Below, piece after piece: positions 25,057 to 34,002 of a DNA stretch of 64,000 nt (position 1 is its first letter; every line of letters starts with the position of its first letter). This DNA comes from Thermohalobaculum xanthum (GTDB lineage Bacteria; Pseudomonadota; Alphaproteobacteria; Rhodobacterales; Rhodobacteraceae). The notes beneath the pieces were generated by a model, which saw only the letters and a program-made list of their open reading frames with translations, had not been told where the DNA came from and ran no database searches. The DNA is taken from positions 682,001 through 746,000 of the forward strand of contig NZ_JAEHHL010000001.1 of assembly GCF_016623495.1 (NCBI RefSeq). The letters run 5' to 3'. Position numbers and translations under genes: made by a program.

Positions 25057-26720
25057 GCGCCATGGGGATCCTCAAGCTTTCCAAGGTTTCCAAGGGCTTC
25101 GGCGAAGGCGCGGGCCGGGTCGAGGTGCTGAAGGGCGTCGATCTCGAGGTGCGCGAGGGCGAGTTCCTGGCGATCCTCGGCTTCTCGGGCACGGGCAAGA
25201 CGACGCTGATCAACCTTCTCGCGGGGCTCGAACTGCCCGATCGCGGCGAGGTCAACTTCCGCGGCCGCGCGGTCGAAGGACCTGACCCGAAGCGCGGCGT
25301 CGTCTTCCAGTCCTACTCACTGATGCCCTGGCTCACGGTCGCGGGGAATGTGGGGCTCGCGGTCGACGCGGTGCATGGCGGGGCAAACAAGGCCGAGCGC
25401 GCGGCACTGGTCGACCGCCATGTCAAGATGGTCGGCCTCGGTCATGCCCGCGACCGGCGCCCGGCCGAGCTTTCTGGCGGCATGCGACAGCGCGTGGCGG
25501 TCGCCCGTGCGCTCGCCATGAACCCAGAGGTGCTGCTTCTCGACGAGCCGCTCTCGGCGCTCGACGCGCTGACGCGCGCGAACCTGCAAGACGAGATCGA
25601 GCGGATCTGGGAGGCCGACCGGAAGACCGTCGTGCTGATCACCAACGACGTCGATGAGGCGCTGATCCTCGCTGACCGGATCGTGGCGCTGAACCCGGAC
25701 GGCACGCTTGGTGCCCAGTTCGAGATCGGGCTCGACCGGCCGCGCGACCGCACGGCAATGAACCACGATCCCGCGTTCAAGCGCCTGCGCGGGCAGGTCA
25801 CGCAATACCTCATGGAGGTCGGCATCGCCGCCAAGGCGCCCGAGATGCGCCGCCTGCCAAAGGTCACGCCGCTACACAGCCTGCCGAGCGCCTATGCCGA
25901 AGCGGCGAAAGCAGTCACCGACGACCGCTACCTCCAGTTCTCGCAGCTCTCCAAGGCGTATCCGACGCCGAAAGGGCCGCTCACGGTGGTCGAGGAGTTC
26001 GACCTGACGCTCAGGAAGGGCGAGTTCGTCTCGCTGATCGGCCATTCCGGCTGCGGCAAGTCGACCGTGCTGACGATGGCGGCGGGCCTCAACGACATCT
26101 CGGGCGGTGCCATCGTGCTCGACGGCAAGCATGTGACGGGCGCAGACCCCGAGCGCGCGGTTGTCTTCCAGGCGCCGTCGCTCTTTCCCTGGCTCACCGC
26201 ACGCGAGAACGTCGCCGTGGGCGTTGACCGGGTCTATCCAGAGGCGACGCAGGCCGAGCGGCAAGAGGTGGTCGAATATTACCTCGAGCGCGTCGGCCTC
26301 GCGGACGCGATGAACAAGCCCGCGGCCGAGCTCTCGAACGGCATGAAGCAGCGCGTCGGCATCGCGCGCGCGTTCGCGCTCAGCCCGAAGCTCCTCCTGC
26401 TCGACGAACCCTTCGGAATGCTCGACAGCCTCACCCGATGGGAGCTGCAGGAGGTGCTGATGGAGGTCTGGTCGCGCACCAAGGTGACCGCCGTCTGCGT
26501 CACGCACGACGTCGACGAGGCGATCCTGCTCGCCGACCGCGTGGTGATGATGACGAACGGGCCGCATGCCCGCATCGGCAAGGTTATGGACGTTGATCTT
26601 CCCCGCCCGCGCAGCCGCAAGGCGCTGCTCGAGCACCCGGATTACTACGCCTATCGCGAGGATCTCCTCGGCTTCCTCGAAGAGTACGAGCACGGCGCCC
26701 ACAAGAAGGAGGCCGCGTGA
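25053..26720 (+). CDS. Tandem nitrate ABC ATPase (two complete ABC domains in one polypeptide)
   Basis: 555 residues with two full nucleotide-binding domains. The first has GFSGTGKTT (Walker A), LSGGMRQRV and VLLLDEPLSALD. The second, from about residue 290, has GHSGCGKST, a modified signature LSNGMKQRV and LLLLDEPFGMLD. Nitrate systems often use separate NrtC and NrtD; here both ATPase sites are fused, with no NrtA-like C-terminal domain. GTG 25053 overlaps the nrtB stop; ATG 25062 is an alternative start. Confidence 0.92.
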   Translation: MSAMGILKLSKVSKGFGEGAGRVEVLKGVDLEVREGEFLAILGFSGTGKTTLINLLAGLELPDRGEVNFRGRAVEGPDPKRGVVFQSYSLMPWLTVAGNVGLAVDAVHGGANKAERAALVDRHVKMVGLGHARDRRPAELSGGMRQRVAVARALAMNPEVLLLDEPLSALDALTRANLQDEIERIWEADRKTVVLITNDVDEALILADRIVALNPDGTLGAQFEIGLDRPRDRTAMNHDPAFKRLRGQVTQYLMEVGIAAKAPEMRRLPKVTPLHSLPSAYAEAAKAVTDDRYLQFSQLSKAYPTPKGPLTVVEEFDLTLRKGEFVSLIGHSGCGKSTVLTMAAGLNDISGGAIVLDGKHVTGADPERAVVFQAPSLFPWLTARENVAVGVDRVYPEATQAERQEVVEYYLERVGLADAMNKPAAELSNGMKQRVGIARAFALSPKLLLLDEPFGMLDSLTRWELQEVLMEVWSRTKVTAVCVTHDVDEAILLADRVVMMTNGPHARIGKVMDVDLPRPRSRKALLEHPDYYAYREDLLGFLEEYEHGAHKKEAA

Positions 26721-29161
26721 TGGCCCTGAAACTTGTCGTCATCGGCGCCGGCATGGCTTCGGGCCGCGCGATGGAGCACCTGATCGAGGCCAATGACGAA
26801 CTCTACGACATCACGCTCTTCGGGGCCGAGCCGCGCGGCAACTACAACCGCATCATGCTCTCGCCGGTGCTGTCGGGCGAGAAGTCCTACGAGGAAATCG
26901 TCACGCACGACGCCGCCTGGTACGAGGCGCACGGCGTCGCCTGCCGCTTCGGCGAGCGCGTGACCGCGATCGACCGGATGCGCAAGGTGGTGATCTCGGA
27001 GAAGGGCGAGACGCCCTATGACAGGCTGCTGATCGCCACCGGCTCGGCCCCCTTCATCATTCCCGTGCCGGGGCGCGACCTCGACGGCGTCCTGGCCTAT
27101 CGCGACCTTGGCGATGTCAACCGGATGCTCGGCTACGCGTCGAAGCCGGGCACGAAGGCCGTGGTCATCGGCGGCGGGTTGCTCGGGCTCGAGGCGGCGG
27201 CGGGGCTCAAGGCGCGCGGCATGGAGGTGACGGTGGTCCACCTGATGGGCCACCTGATGGAGCGCCAGCTCGACGCCTCGGCCGGCTATCTCCTCCAGCG
27301 CGAGCTCGAGCGCCGCGGCATCCACGTCATCTGCGGCGCCAACACGCGCGAGATCCGCGGCGAGGGCAAGGTCGAGGCAGTGCTGCTGGAGGATGGCCGC
27401 GTGCTCGAGGCCGACGTCGTGGTAATGGCGGTCGGCATCCGCCCGAACTTCGGCCTCGCCCAGTCCTGTGGGCTGAAATACAACCGCGGCCTCCTGGTCA
27501 ACGACGAGATGAAGACCGACGACCCCGAGGTCTTCGCCATCGGCGAGTGCGTCGAGCACCGCGGCGTCTGCTACGGCCTTGTGGCGCCGCTCTACGACAT
27601 GGCGCGCGTGGCGGCGCGCAATCTCCTCGGCTTCCACGAGACGTTCGAGGGAGCCGAGACTTCGACCAAGCTCAAGGTCACGGGCGTCGACCTCTTCTCG
27701 GCCGGCGATTTCGCCGAGGGCGAGGGGCGCGAGGAGATAGTCTACCGCGACGCGATGCGCGGCATCTACAAGCGGCTGGTGATCGAGAGTGACCGGATCA
27801 TCGGCGTCGTGATGTATGGCGATACTGCCGACGGCGGCTGGTTCTTCCAGAAGCTGAAGGACCGCGAGGATATATCGGCTATCCGCGACACGCTGATCTT
27901 CGGTCCCGCCTATGCCGGGGGGGCCGCCCTGGACCCTATGGCGGCCGTTGCAGCGTTGCCGGATGATGCGGACATCTGCGGCTGCAACGGCGTGTGCAAG
28001 GGAAAGATCGTCGCCGCGATCCGCGGCGGGGCCGAGACGCTGGAGGCGGTGCGGGCCGTGACCAAGGCCTCGGCCTCGTGCGGCTCATGCACGGGGCTGG
28101 TCGAGCAGGTCATGGCCCTGACCCTTGGTGACGGGTTCAGCGTGCCGTCGGCGAAGCCAATCTGCGGCTGCACGGATCTCACGCACGAGGACGTGCGGCG
28201 CCTAATCAAGTCGCGTGAGCTGAAGTCGATGCCCGCCGTCTGGCAGACATGCGGCTGGAAGACCTCCTGCGGCTGCCATGTCTGCCGGCCGGCGCTCAAC
28301 TACTACCTGCTGGCCGACTGGCCCGAGGAGTATCACGACGATCCGCAGAGCCGCTTCGTCAACGAGCGCAACCACGCGAACATCCAGAAGGACGGCACCT
28401 TCAGCGTGGTGCCCCGCATGTGGGGCGGGCTGACCAACCCGCGCGAGTTGCGCGCCATCGCCGACGCGGCCGAGAAGTACAACGTCCCGACGGTGAAGGT
28501 GACGGGCGGCCAGCGGCTCGACCTGCTCGGCGTGCGCAAGGAGGATCTGCCCGCGATCTGGGCCGACCTGAACGCCGCCGGCCTCGTCTCGGGCCATGCC
28601 TATGCCAAGGGGCTTCGCACCGTGAAGACCTGCGTCGGCACCGACCATTGCCGCTTCGGCACGCAGGACTCGACCGGGCTCGGCGTCGCGCTCGAGAAAC
28701 GCATGTGGGGCGCGTGGACGCCGCACAAGGTCAAGATGGCGGTCTCCGGCTGCCCGCGGAACTGCGCCGAGGCGACCTGCAAGGATGTGGGCGTGGTCTG
28801 CGTCGACGCGGGCTTCGAGGTCGGTGTCGCTGGCGCCGCCGGGATGGACGTGAAGGCGACCGAGCCCCTCGCCAAGGTCGCAGGCGAGGATGAGGCGCTG
28901 GAGATCATTGTCGCCTTCGTCCAGCTCTACCGCGAGAACGCCAGGTATCTCGATCGCCCCTATAAGTGGGTTGCCAAGGTCGGGATGGACTGGGTGCGCG
29001 AGCGCGTCGTCGACGATGTCGAACATCGCCGCGAGCTCGTCCGCCGCTTCGACCTGTCGCAGAAGGTCTTCCAGAAGGATCCATGGGCCGAACGCGCGAC
29101 GCCCGCGACCGAGCGCGCCTACGCCCCTCTCGCAGATCTCACTCAGGAGGCCGCCGAATGA
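26720..29161 (+). CDS. nirB: Assimilatory NAD(P)H-nitrite reductase large subunit NirB
   Basis: About 813 residues, the full NirB length. In order: FAD domain (VVIGAGMASGRAME), NAD domain (AVVIGGGLLGLEAA), a BFD-like [2Fe-2S] domain (ICGCNGVCKGKIV and SCGSCTGLVEQV), a second Cys-rich stretch (PICGCTDLTHEDV), then the sirohaem half-domains. The latter carry the [4Fe-4S]/sirohaem Cys motifs TCVGTDHCRFG and SGCPRNCAEATCKD. It reduces nitrite to ammonium in the cytoplasm. ATG 26720 (TGATG overlap) has AAGGAGG at ideal spacing; GTG 26717 is possible. Confidence 0.95.
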   Translation: MALKLVVIGAGMASGRAMEHLIEANDELYDITLFGAEPRGNYNRIMLSPVLSGEKSYEEIVTHDAAWYEAHGVACRFGERVTAIDRMRKVVISEKGETPYDRLLIATGSAPFIIPVPGRDLDGVLAYRDLGDVNRMLGYASKPGTKAVVIGGGLLGLEAAAGLKARGMEVTVVHLMGHLMERQLDASAGYLLQRELERRGIHVICGANTREIRGEGKVEAVLLEDGRVLEADVVVMAVGIRPNFGLAQSCGLKYNRGLLVNDEMKTDDPEVFAIGECVEHRGVCYGLVAPLYDMARVAARNLLGFHETFEGAETSTKLKVTGVDLFSAGDFAEGEGREEIVYRDAMRGIYKRLVIESDRIIGVVMYGDTADGGWFFQKLKDREDISAIRDTLIFGPAYAGGAALDPMAAVAALPDDADICGCNGVCKGKIVAAIRGGAETLEAVRAVTKASASCGSCTGLVEQVMALTLGDGFSVPSAKPICGCTDLTHEDVRRLIKSRELKSMPAVWQTCGWKTSCGCHVCRPALNYYLLADWPEEYHDDPQSRFVNERNHANIQKDGTFSVVPRMWGGLTNPRELRAIADAAEKYNVPTVKVTGGQRLDLLGVRKEDLPAIWADLNAAGLVSGHAYAKGLRTVKTCVGTDHCRFGTQDSTGLGVALEKRMWGAWTPHKVKMAVSGCPRNCAEATCKDVGVVCVDAGFEVGVAGAAGMDVKATEPLAKVAGEDEALEIIVAFVQLYRENARYLDRPYKWVAKVGMDWVRERVVDDVEHRRELVRRFDLSQKVFQKDPWAERATPATERAYAPLADLTQEAAE

Positions 29162-29499
29162 TCGCGCAGCATCGCTGGATCGACATCGGGCCGCTTGCGG
29201 AGATTCCGGTCCGCGGCGCCCGCGTGGTGAAGACCCGCTTCGGCTGCGTCGCGGTCTTCCGCACAGCGACGGACGAGGTCTTCGCGACCTCGAACGCCTG
29301 CCCGCACAAGGGCGGGCCGCTCTCCGAGGGGATCGTGCATGGCCGGAAGGTCACCTGTCCCCTGCACAACTGGGTATTCGATCTCGAGACCGGCGAGGCC
29401 GAGGGCGCCGACGAGGGTCGGATCGAGACCTTCGCCGCGCGGATCGACGACGGGCGCGTCCTCCTGGACCGGGCGCTCCTGGTGAAGGGGGTCGCGTGA
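29158..29499 (+). CDS. nirD: Nitrite reductase small subunit NirD (Rieske-type)
   Basis: 113 residues with both Rieske ligand boxes, ACPHKGGPL and CPLHNWVFDLETG. This is the Cys-His pattern kept in a subset of NirD proteins, so it probably binds [2Fe-2S]. ATG 29158 overlaps the nirB stop (ATGA) with CAGGAGG upstream. The following 218 bases to nasA contain no recognised gene. Confidence 0.93.
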   Translation: MIAQHRWIDIGPLAEIPVRGARVVKTRFGCVAVFRTATDEVFATSNACPHKGGPLSEGIVHGRKVTCPLHNWVFDLETGEAEGADEGRIETFAARIDDGRVLLDRALLVKGVA

Positions 29500-29717
29500 C
29501 GCCGCCCGGCGCCAGAACCGGATGCGCACGCGCCTTGGAGCGAATGCGAGGAAACGCCCGAGCAACCTGCTGTCGCAGCAACGTGACTCGTCCACCGCGA
29601 GAGAGATGAACGGATGTCCCGTGCCACGCCGCAAAAAGGCGTCAAGACAATGACAGATGCCGACAGGTCCGGGTGCATCGCCCCCGCGACCGTTACGGCC
29701 CGATGAGGGGGCGCGAC

Positions 29718-32390
29718 ATGGCGGACGGACAGACCGGGGCGCGTTCGGACCAAGCGGTTGTGCGAACCGCTTGCCCCTATTGCGGCGTCGGCTGCGGCGT
29801 TCTCGCCACGCCCGACGGAAAGGGCGGCGCGCGGGTGACGGGCGATCCCGGGCATCCCTCGAACTTTGGGCGGCTCTGCTCGAAGGGGGCGGCCCTCGGC
29901 GAGACGCTCGATCTCGAGGGGCGCCTCCTCCATCCGCTGATCGGGGGGCGGCGCTCAGGCTGGGACGAGGCCATCGGGCTCGTCGCCGAGAAATTCGACG
30001 AGGCGATCCGCCTGCACGGGCCGGACTCGGTCGCGATCTACGCCTCGGGCCAGCTTCTGACCGAGGATTACTACGTCGCGAACAAGCTGATGAAGGGCTT
30101 CATCGGCTCGGCCAACATCGACACGAACTCGCGGCTCTGCATGGCGTCCTCGGTTGCCGGCCACCGGCGGGCCTTTGGGGCTGACATCGTGCCGGGCACC
30201 TACGAGGATCTCGAGGAAGCGGATCTCGTCGTCCTTGTCGGCTCGAACCTCGCCTGGTGCCACCCGGTCCTCTTCCAGCGGCTGTCGGCGGCGAAGGAGG
30301 CGAGGCCGGGGCTGACTGTCGTCAACATCGACCCGCGCCACACGGCGACGAGCGAGCTTGCGGATCTCGAGCTCTGCCTCAGGCCGGGTTCGGATGTCGC
30401 GCTCTTCAACGGTCTGCTGAACGCGATCGAGGCCGATGGCGCGATCGATGCCGACTACGTCGCGACGCATGTGGCGGGCCTGCCCGAGGCGCTCGGATCG
30501 GCCCGCCGGATGACGCCTGCCGAGGTCGCCCGGCTGACGGGCCTGACGGAGGACGAACTCGCCCGCTTCTACTCCTTGTGGGTGCGAAACGAGCGGGTCG
30601 TGACGGTCTACAGCCAGGGCGTGAACCAGTCATCGGCCGGAACCGACAAGGTCAACGCCATCCTGAACTGCCATCTCGCCACCGGACGCATCGGCCGGCC
30701 CGGCGCGGGCCCGTTCTCGGTGACCGGGCAGCCGAACGCCATGGGCGGGCGCGAGGTCGGGGGGCTCGCGAACATGCTCGCCTGTCATCTCGAGATCGAG
30801 GACGACGCGCACCGGGCGGTGGTGCAGGCGTTCTGGCACTCGCCCCGCATCTGCGCCGGGCCGGGCCTCAAGGCGGTCGACCTCTTTCGCGCCTGCGCCG
30901 ACGGCCGGATCAAGGCGCTCTGGATCATGTCGACGAACCCCGCCGTGAGCCTGCCCGAGGCCGACAGCGTGCGGGCCGCGATCGCGGCGTGCCCCTTCGT
31001 CGTCGTCTCGGACATCATGGCCGAGACCGACACGACGGCAGTGGCGGACGTGGTACTGCCCGCGGCTGGCTGGGGCGAGAAGTCGGGCACGGTGACCAAC
31101 TCCGAGAGGCGGATCTCGCGCCAGAGGGCGTTCCTCGCACCTCCCGGCGAGGCGCGCCCGGATTGGAAGATCGTCTGCGACGTCGCCCGCCGCATGGGCT
31201 GGGGCGACGCCTTCGCCTACGAAAGCCCCGCCGCGATCCTGCGCGAGCACGCCGCGCTCTCGGGCGTCGCCGCGGGGCTTGGCCGCGGTTTCGACATCTC
31301 TGGCCTCGCGGGCCTGACTGACGACGCCTATGAGGCGCTCACGCCGGTGCAATGGCCGATTTCGGCCGCTGCCGCGGGCGGCCGCTTCTTCGCGACGGGC
31401 GGCTTCTACCATCCCGACGGCCTCGCCCGGATGATCGCTGTCGAGCAGGGACCCGAGGCGACACCCTGCACCGCGGCGCTTCCGCTCCGTCTCAACACCG
31501 GCCGGGTCCGCGATCACTGGCACACGATGACGCGCACGGCAAAGTCGCCGCGCCTGTCGCGGCACATGGCCGAGCCCTTTGTCGAGATGCACCCCGAGGA
31601 CGCCGCAGCCGCCGGCATCGCGCCCGCCGGCCTGGCTCTCGTCGAGAGCCCCCACGGCCGGCTGGTGGCGCGCGCCGTCGTGACCAAGCGCACGCGCCGC
31701 GGCAACGTCTTCGTCCCGATGCACTGGACCGCGCAGTGGGCGAGCCGTGGCCGCGCGGGGGCGCTGGTGCGGGCCGTGACCGACCCGGTGTCGGGCCAGC
31801 CGGATCTCAAGGCCTCCGCAGTCCGCGTCAGCCCGTTCGCGGTCGGCTGGCATGGCTTCGCGATGGCGGCGCGACCGTTCACGCCGGCGACGGCCTACTG
31901 GGCGCGAGCGCGGCTGGACGGCGCCTGGCAGGCCGAGCTCGCCGATGCCGAGGCGCCGGAGGACTGGACCGCCTTCGCCCGCGACCTCTTCGGCGTCAGC
32001 GGCGGCGAGACGGTCAGCGTTGTCGACCACGCGCGGGGGACCGCACGCATCGCGATCGTCGAGCATGGCCGCGTCGCAGGCGCCCTGTTCGCCGCGCCGG
32101 GGCCCGTCGAGGTCGCCCGCGCCCATGTCCGGGACGCCGTGAGGGGCGGCGCGACGGCGGCCGAGATCCTCGCCGGCCGCCCTGGGGCGGCGCGCAAGGA
32201 TCCCGGCGCCATCGTCTGCGCCTGCTTCGACATTGGCGCAAACACCATTCTCGAAGCGATCGAGATGCAGGGGCTCGTCGATGTGGCGCATATCGGGCGC
32301 GCGCTGCGCGCGGGAACGAATTGCGGCTCGTGCCTGCCGGAGCTGCGGGCGCTGATCGCCCGCGTCCGGCCGGCCCTGGCCGCAGAGTGA
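29718..32390 (+). CDS. nasA: Assimilatory nitrate reductase catalytic subunit NasA (Mo-bisMGD)
   Basis: 890 residues. It has an N-terminal [4Fe-4S] motif (ACPYCGVGCGV and LCSKG), molybdopterin oxidoreductase core (DTNSRLCMASSVAGHR, GRIGRPGAGPFSVTGQPNAMGGREVGG), a dinucleotide-binding C-terminal domain (LRLNTGRVRDHWHTMTRT), and a terminal BFD-like [2Fe-2S] domain (CACFDIGANT and NCGSCLPEL). This architecture is that of cytoplasmic NasA/NasC. Start chosen at ATG 29718 with GAGGGGG six bases upstream; ATG 29703 is an in-frame alternative. It completes nitrate-to-ammonium assimilation with NirBD. Confidence 0.93.
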   Translation: MADGQTGARSDQAVVRTACPYCGVGCGVLATPDGKGGARVTGDPGHPSNFGRLCSKGAALGETLDLEGRLLHPLIGGRRSGWDEAIGLVAEKFDEAIRLHGPDSVAIYASGQLLTEDYYVANKLMKGFIGSANIDTNSRLCMASSVAGHRRAFGADIVPGTYEDLEEADLVVLVGSNLAWCHPVLFQRLSAAKEARPGLTVVNIDPRHTATSELADLELCLRPGSDVALFNGLLNAIEADGAIDADYVATHVAGLPEALGSARRMTPAEVARLTGLTEDELARFYSLWVRNERVVTVYSQGVNQSSAGTDKVNAILNCHLATGRIGRPGAGPFSVTGQPNAMGGREVGGLANMLACHLEIEDDAHRAVVQAFWHSPRICAGPGLKAVDLFRACADGRIKALWIMSTNPAVSLPEADSVRAAIAACPFVVVSDIMAETDTTAVADVVLPAAGWGEKSGTVTNSERRISRQRAFLAPPGEARPDWKIVCDVARRMGWGDAFAYESPAAILREHAALSGVAAGLGRGFDISGLAGLTDDAYEALTPVQWPISAAAAGGRFFATGGFYHPDGLARMIAVEQGPEATPCTAALPLRLNTGRVRDHWHTMTRTAKSPRLSRHMAEPFVEMHPEDAAAAGIAPAGLALVESPHGRLVARAVVTKRTRRGNVFVPMHWTAQWASRGRAGALVRAVTDPVSGQPDLKASAVRVSPFAVGWHGFAMAARPFTPATAYWARARLDGAWQAELADAEAPEDWTAFARDLFGVSGGETVSVVDHARGTARIAIVEHGRVAGALFAAPGPVEVARAHVRDAVRGGATAAEILAGRPGAARKDPGAIVCACFDIGANTILEAIEMQGLVDVAHIGRALRAGTNCGSCLPELRALIARVRPALAAE

Positions 32391-32417
32391 GACGTGGACC
32401 CGGTAATGCTGTTGAAG

Positions 32418-32650
32418 TAACCCGGCTTGAGGCGGGCAAGCACACCCCCGCCCTCTCGGAACAAGAAAACCGCACAATATTAGATGGTTCAAGACAATTT
32501 CCTAAACCACTCCCCGGCGCTGGCGATCTACGTGAGGCTCTTGGCCCCACCGGGGAACGTCGAGGACTTTCTGCATGGGCGCGGAATAGAGATTAGCCAC
32601 AAACGCATGCGCTTCTGCTGGAACATGGTCTCCACCAGCCTCAAGCCAAG
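32418..32650 (+). mobile_element. IS6-family transposase relic B
   Basis: From about 32517 the plus strand reads ALAIYVRLLAPPGNVEDFL then HGRGIEISHKRMRFCWNM, matching the IS6-type transposase N-terminal region (usual form RNVEDLLxERGIxISHETVRFWWN). The preceding ACCCGGCTTGAGGCGGGCAAG (from 32417) matches the leader of relics A and E. No catalytic core follows. The rest of 32391-32902 has no recognised gene. Confidence 0.68.
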
Positions 32651-32902
32651 TGGTCCATGAAAGCGGCCTCCAAACGCGAAATGCTTGATACAACTCCGTC
32701 CACGAGGATTAAGGTCAGCACGAACGACGGCCCTCCCTGAACACTCGGGCACATGCTTCCCGCTCCTTCCGAACTCGGGCCATTGTCTTGCTCCCGGCTC
32801 CACGATCAGCGAGACTTGTCGAGTAATCGGAGATCGTCGGGCGTGCGCGCTGATCCGTCGGTCTGCAGCGCTCCTCACGTCCGGCAGGGAAGGGAGGAAG
32901 GC

Positions 32903-33373
32903 ATGACTATCTCCAAGAAACTCAAGGAGCATCTCGAGCGCGAACGCATCGCGTACGATACGATTGCGCACCCGCGCACTGCGACGACCAGCGAGAGCGC
33001 TCAGGCTACCCACGTGCCTGGGGACCTGGTTGCGAAGGGCGTACTGATCCATCACGAACGGGGTTATGTCTTGGCTGTCGCGCCGAGCACACGCCGTCTC
33101 AATTTGAGTGCGGTCCAGGATCTCGTCGGAGCTCGGCTGGGCCTTGCTAGCGAGAAGGAGATCGAAAGCGTTTTTGAAGACTGCTTGCCCGGCGCCGTTC
33201 CGCCCGTCGGCGCTGCCTACGATCTGCCCACGCTGCTCGACGAAAGTCTGAATGAAGTCAACGAGGTATACTTCGAAGGAGGCGATCACCGCACCTTGGT
33301 ATTGGTCTCGGGTCAGGATTTCCGGCATCTTCTGGCGGCCTCTCAGTGCGCAGCCTTTAGCGAGCACGTCTGA
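32903..33373 (+). CDS. YbaK/ProX-type aminoacyl-tRNA deacylase-like protein
   Basis: 156 residues of the YbaK/aminoacyl-tRNA-editing fold. Conserved-looking segments are AYDTIAHPRTATTSESAQATHVPGDLVAKGVLIHHERGYVLAVAPSTRRL and PPVGAAYDLPTLLDESL. The Lys in VAKGVL corresponds to the conserved Lys of this family. Members hydrolyse mischarged tRNA; stand-alone versions are often of unknown substrate. It starts at ATG 32903 with AGGGAGGAAGG upstream. It is isolated between two transposase relics, so it may have been carried in alone. Confidence 0.83.
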   Translation: MTISKKLKEHLERERIAYDTIAHPRTATTSESAQATHVPGDLVAKGVLIHHERGYVLAVAPSTRRLNLSAVQDLVGARLGLASEKEIESVFEDCLPGAVPPVGAAYDLPTLLDESLNEVNEVYFEGGDHRTLVLVSGQDFRHLLAASQCAAFSEHV

Positions 33374-33524
33374 CGGGCCCACCGCCGGCTCCAAACCGAG
33401 AAGATCCGGCGATGGTGACGGGCGCGAGGACAGCGCTACAATGCCGGCGCGCGACGTTCGGCACCTACGAAAAACGGACACGGTAATGGGCTCTCTCACA
33501 AGAGCTCGTCATGAGTAGAGTTAG

Positions 33525-33800
33525 TCGCTTCCCTAGTCCCTCAGGACGAGGAAGCCGAACCCATACTGCCACTTCAAGAGGTTGCCCGAGATCATTCGCC
33601 TGATGGTCATGACGTCGACATGCTTGGCGCACTCAACGACGAGTGCCGATGGCCCGCTCCAACCAGGAACAAACCCGCTCCAGCATGCCGGCCTTTAGTT
33701 GGGCCCGCACCACCCACTCGACGAGCGGCGGCAGATCTCGCCCGCCTAAACTCCCGCACGTTCAGATAAACTCAGGCAGGTTCGAATTCGTCTGATGACA
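33525..33800 (+). mobile_element. IS6-family transposase relic C
   Basis: At about 33542 the plus strand reads RTRKPNPYCHFKRLPEIIR and LMVMTS, the same N-terminal block as relic A. Bases CAACCAGGAAC near 33660 match the NQE(R) motif of the transposase C-terminus seen in relic E, and the tail (TCCCGCA...CAGGTTCGAATTCGTCTGAT) matches relic A. Thus both ends survive without the middle. The remaining parts of 33374-34002 show nothing else recognisable. Confidence 0.65.
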
Positions 33801-34002
33801 TCCCGCCCGGTGACCAGCGTGCCTGGTGCCGGCAATCGCCTTGCCGCGAACCTTGACGCTTGGCGGCTTCGTGACCCAACTGGGGGCGGCGCGATTTGCG
33901 AAGTGTCGATCGGACCTAGGCGTCGAGGTGAGTTCGAACGGTGGATGATGGCTGAGGAGGCTCGCGCCTCGAGCGTCAGGCGCCGAAGGCCGGAGCATAG
34001 CT

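Noticed and set aside
30630-32492. A 620-codon minus-strand frame opposite nasA.
   Set aside because: Antisense to a fully motif-supported nitrate reductase; composition is typical of shadow frames in GC-rich DNA.
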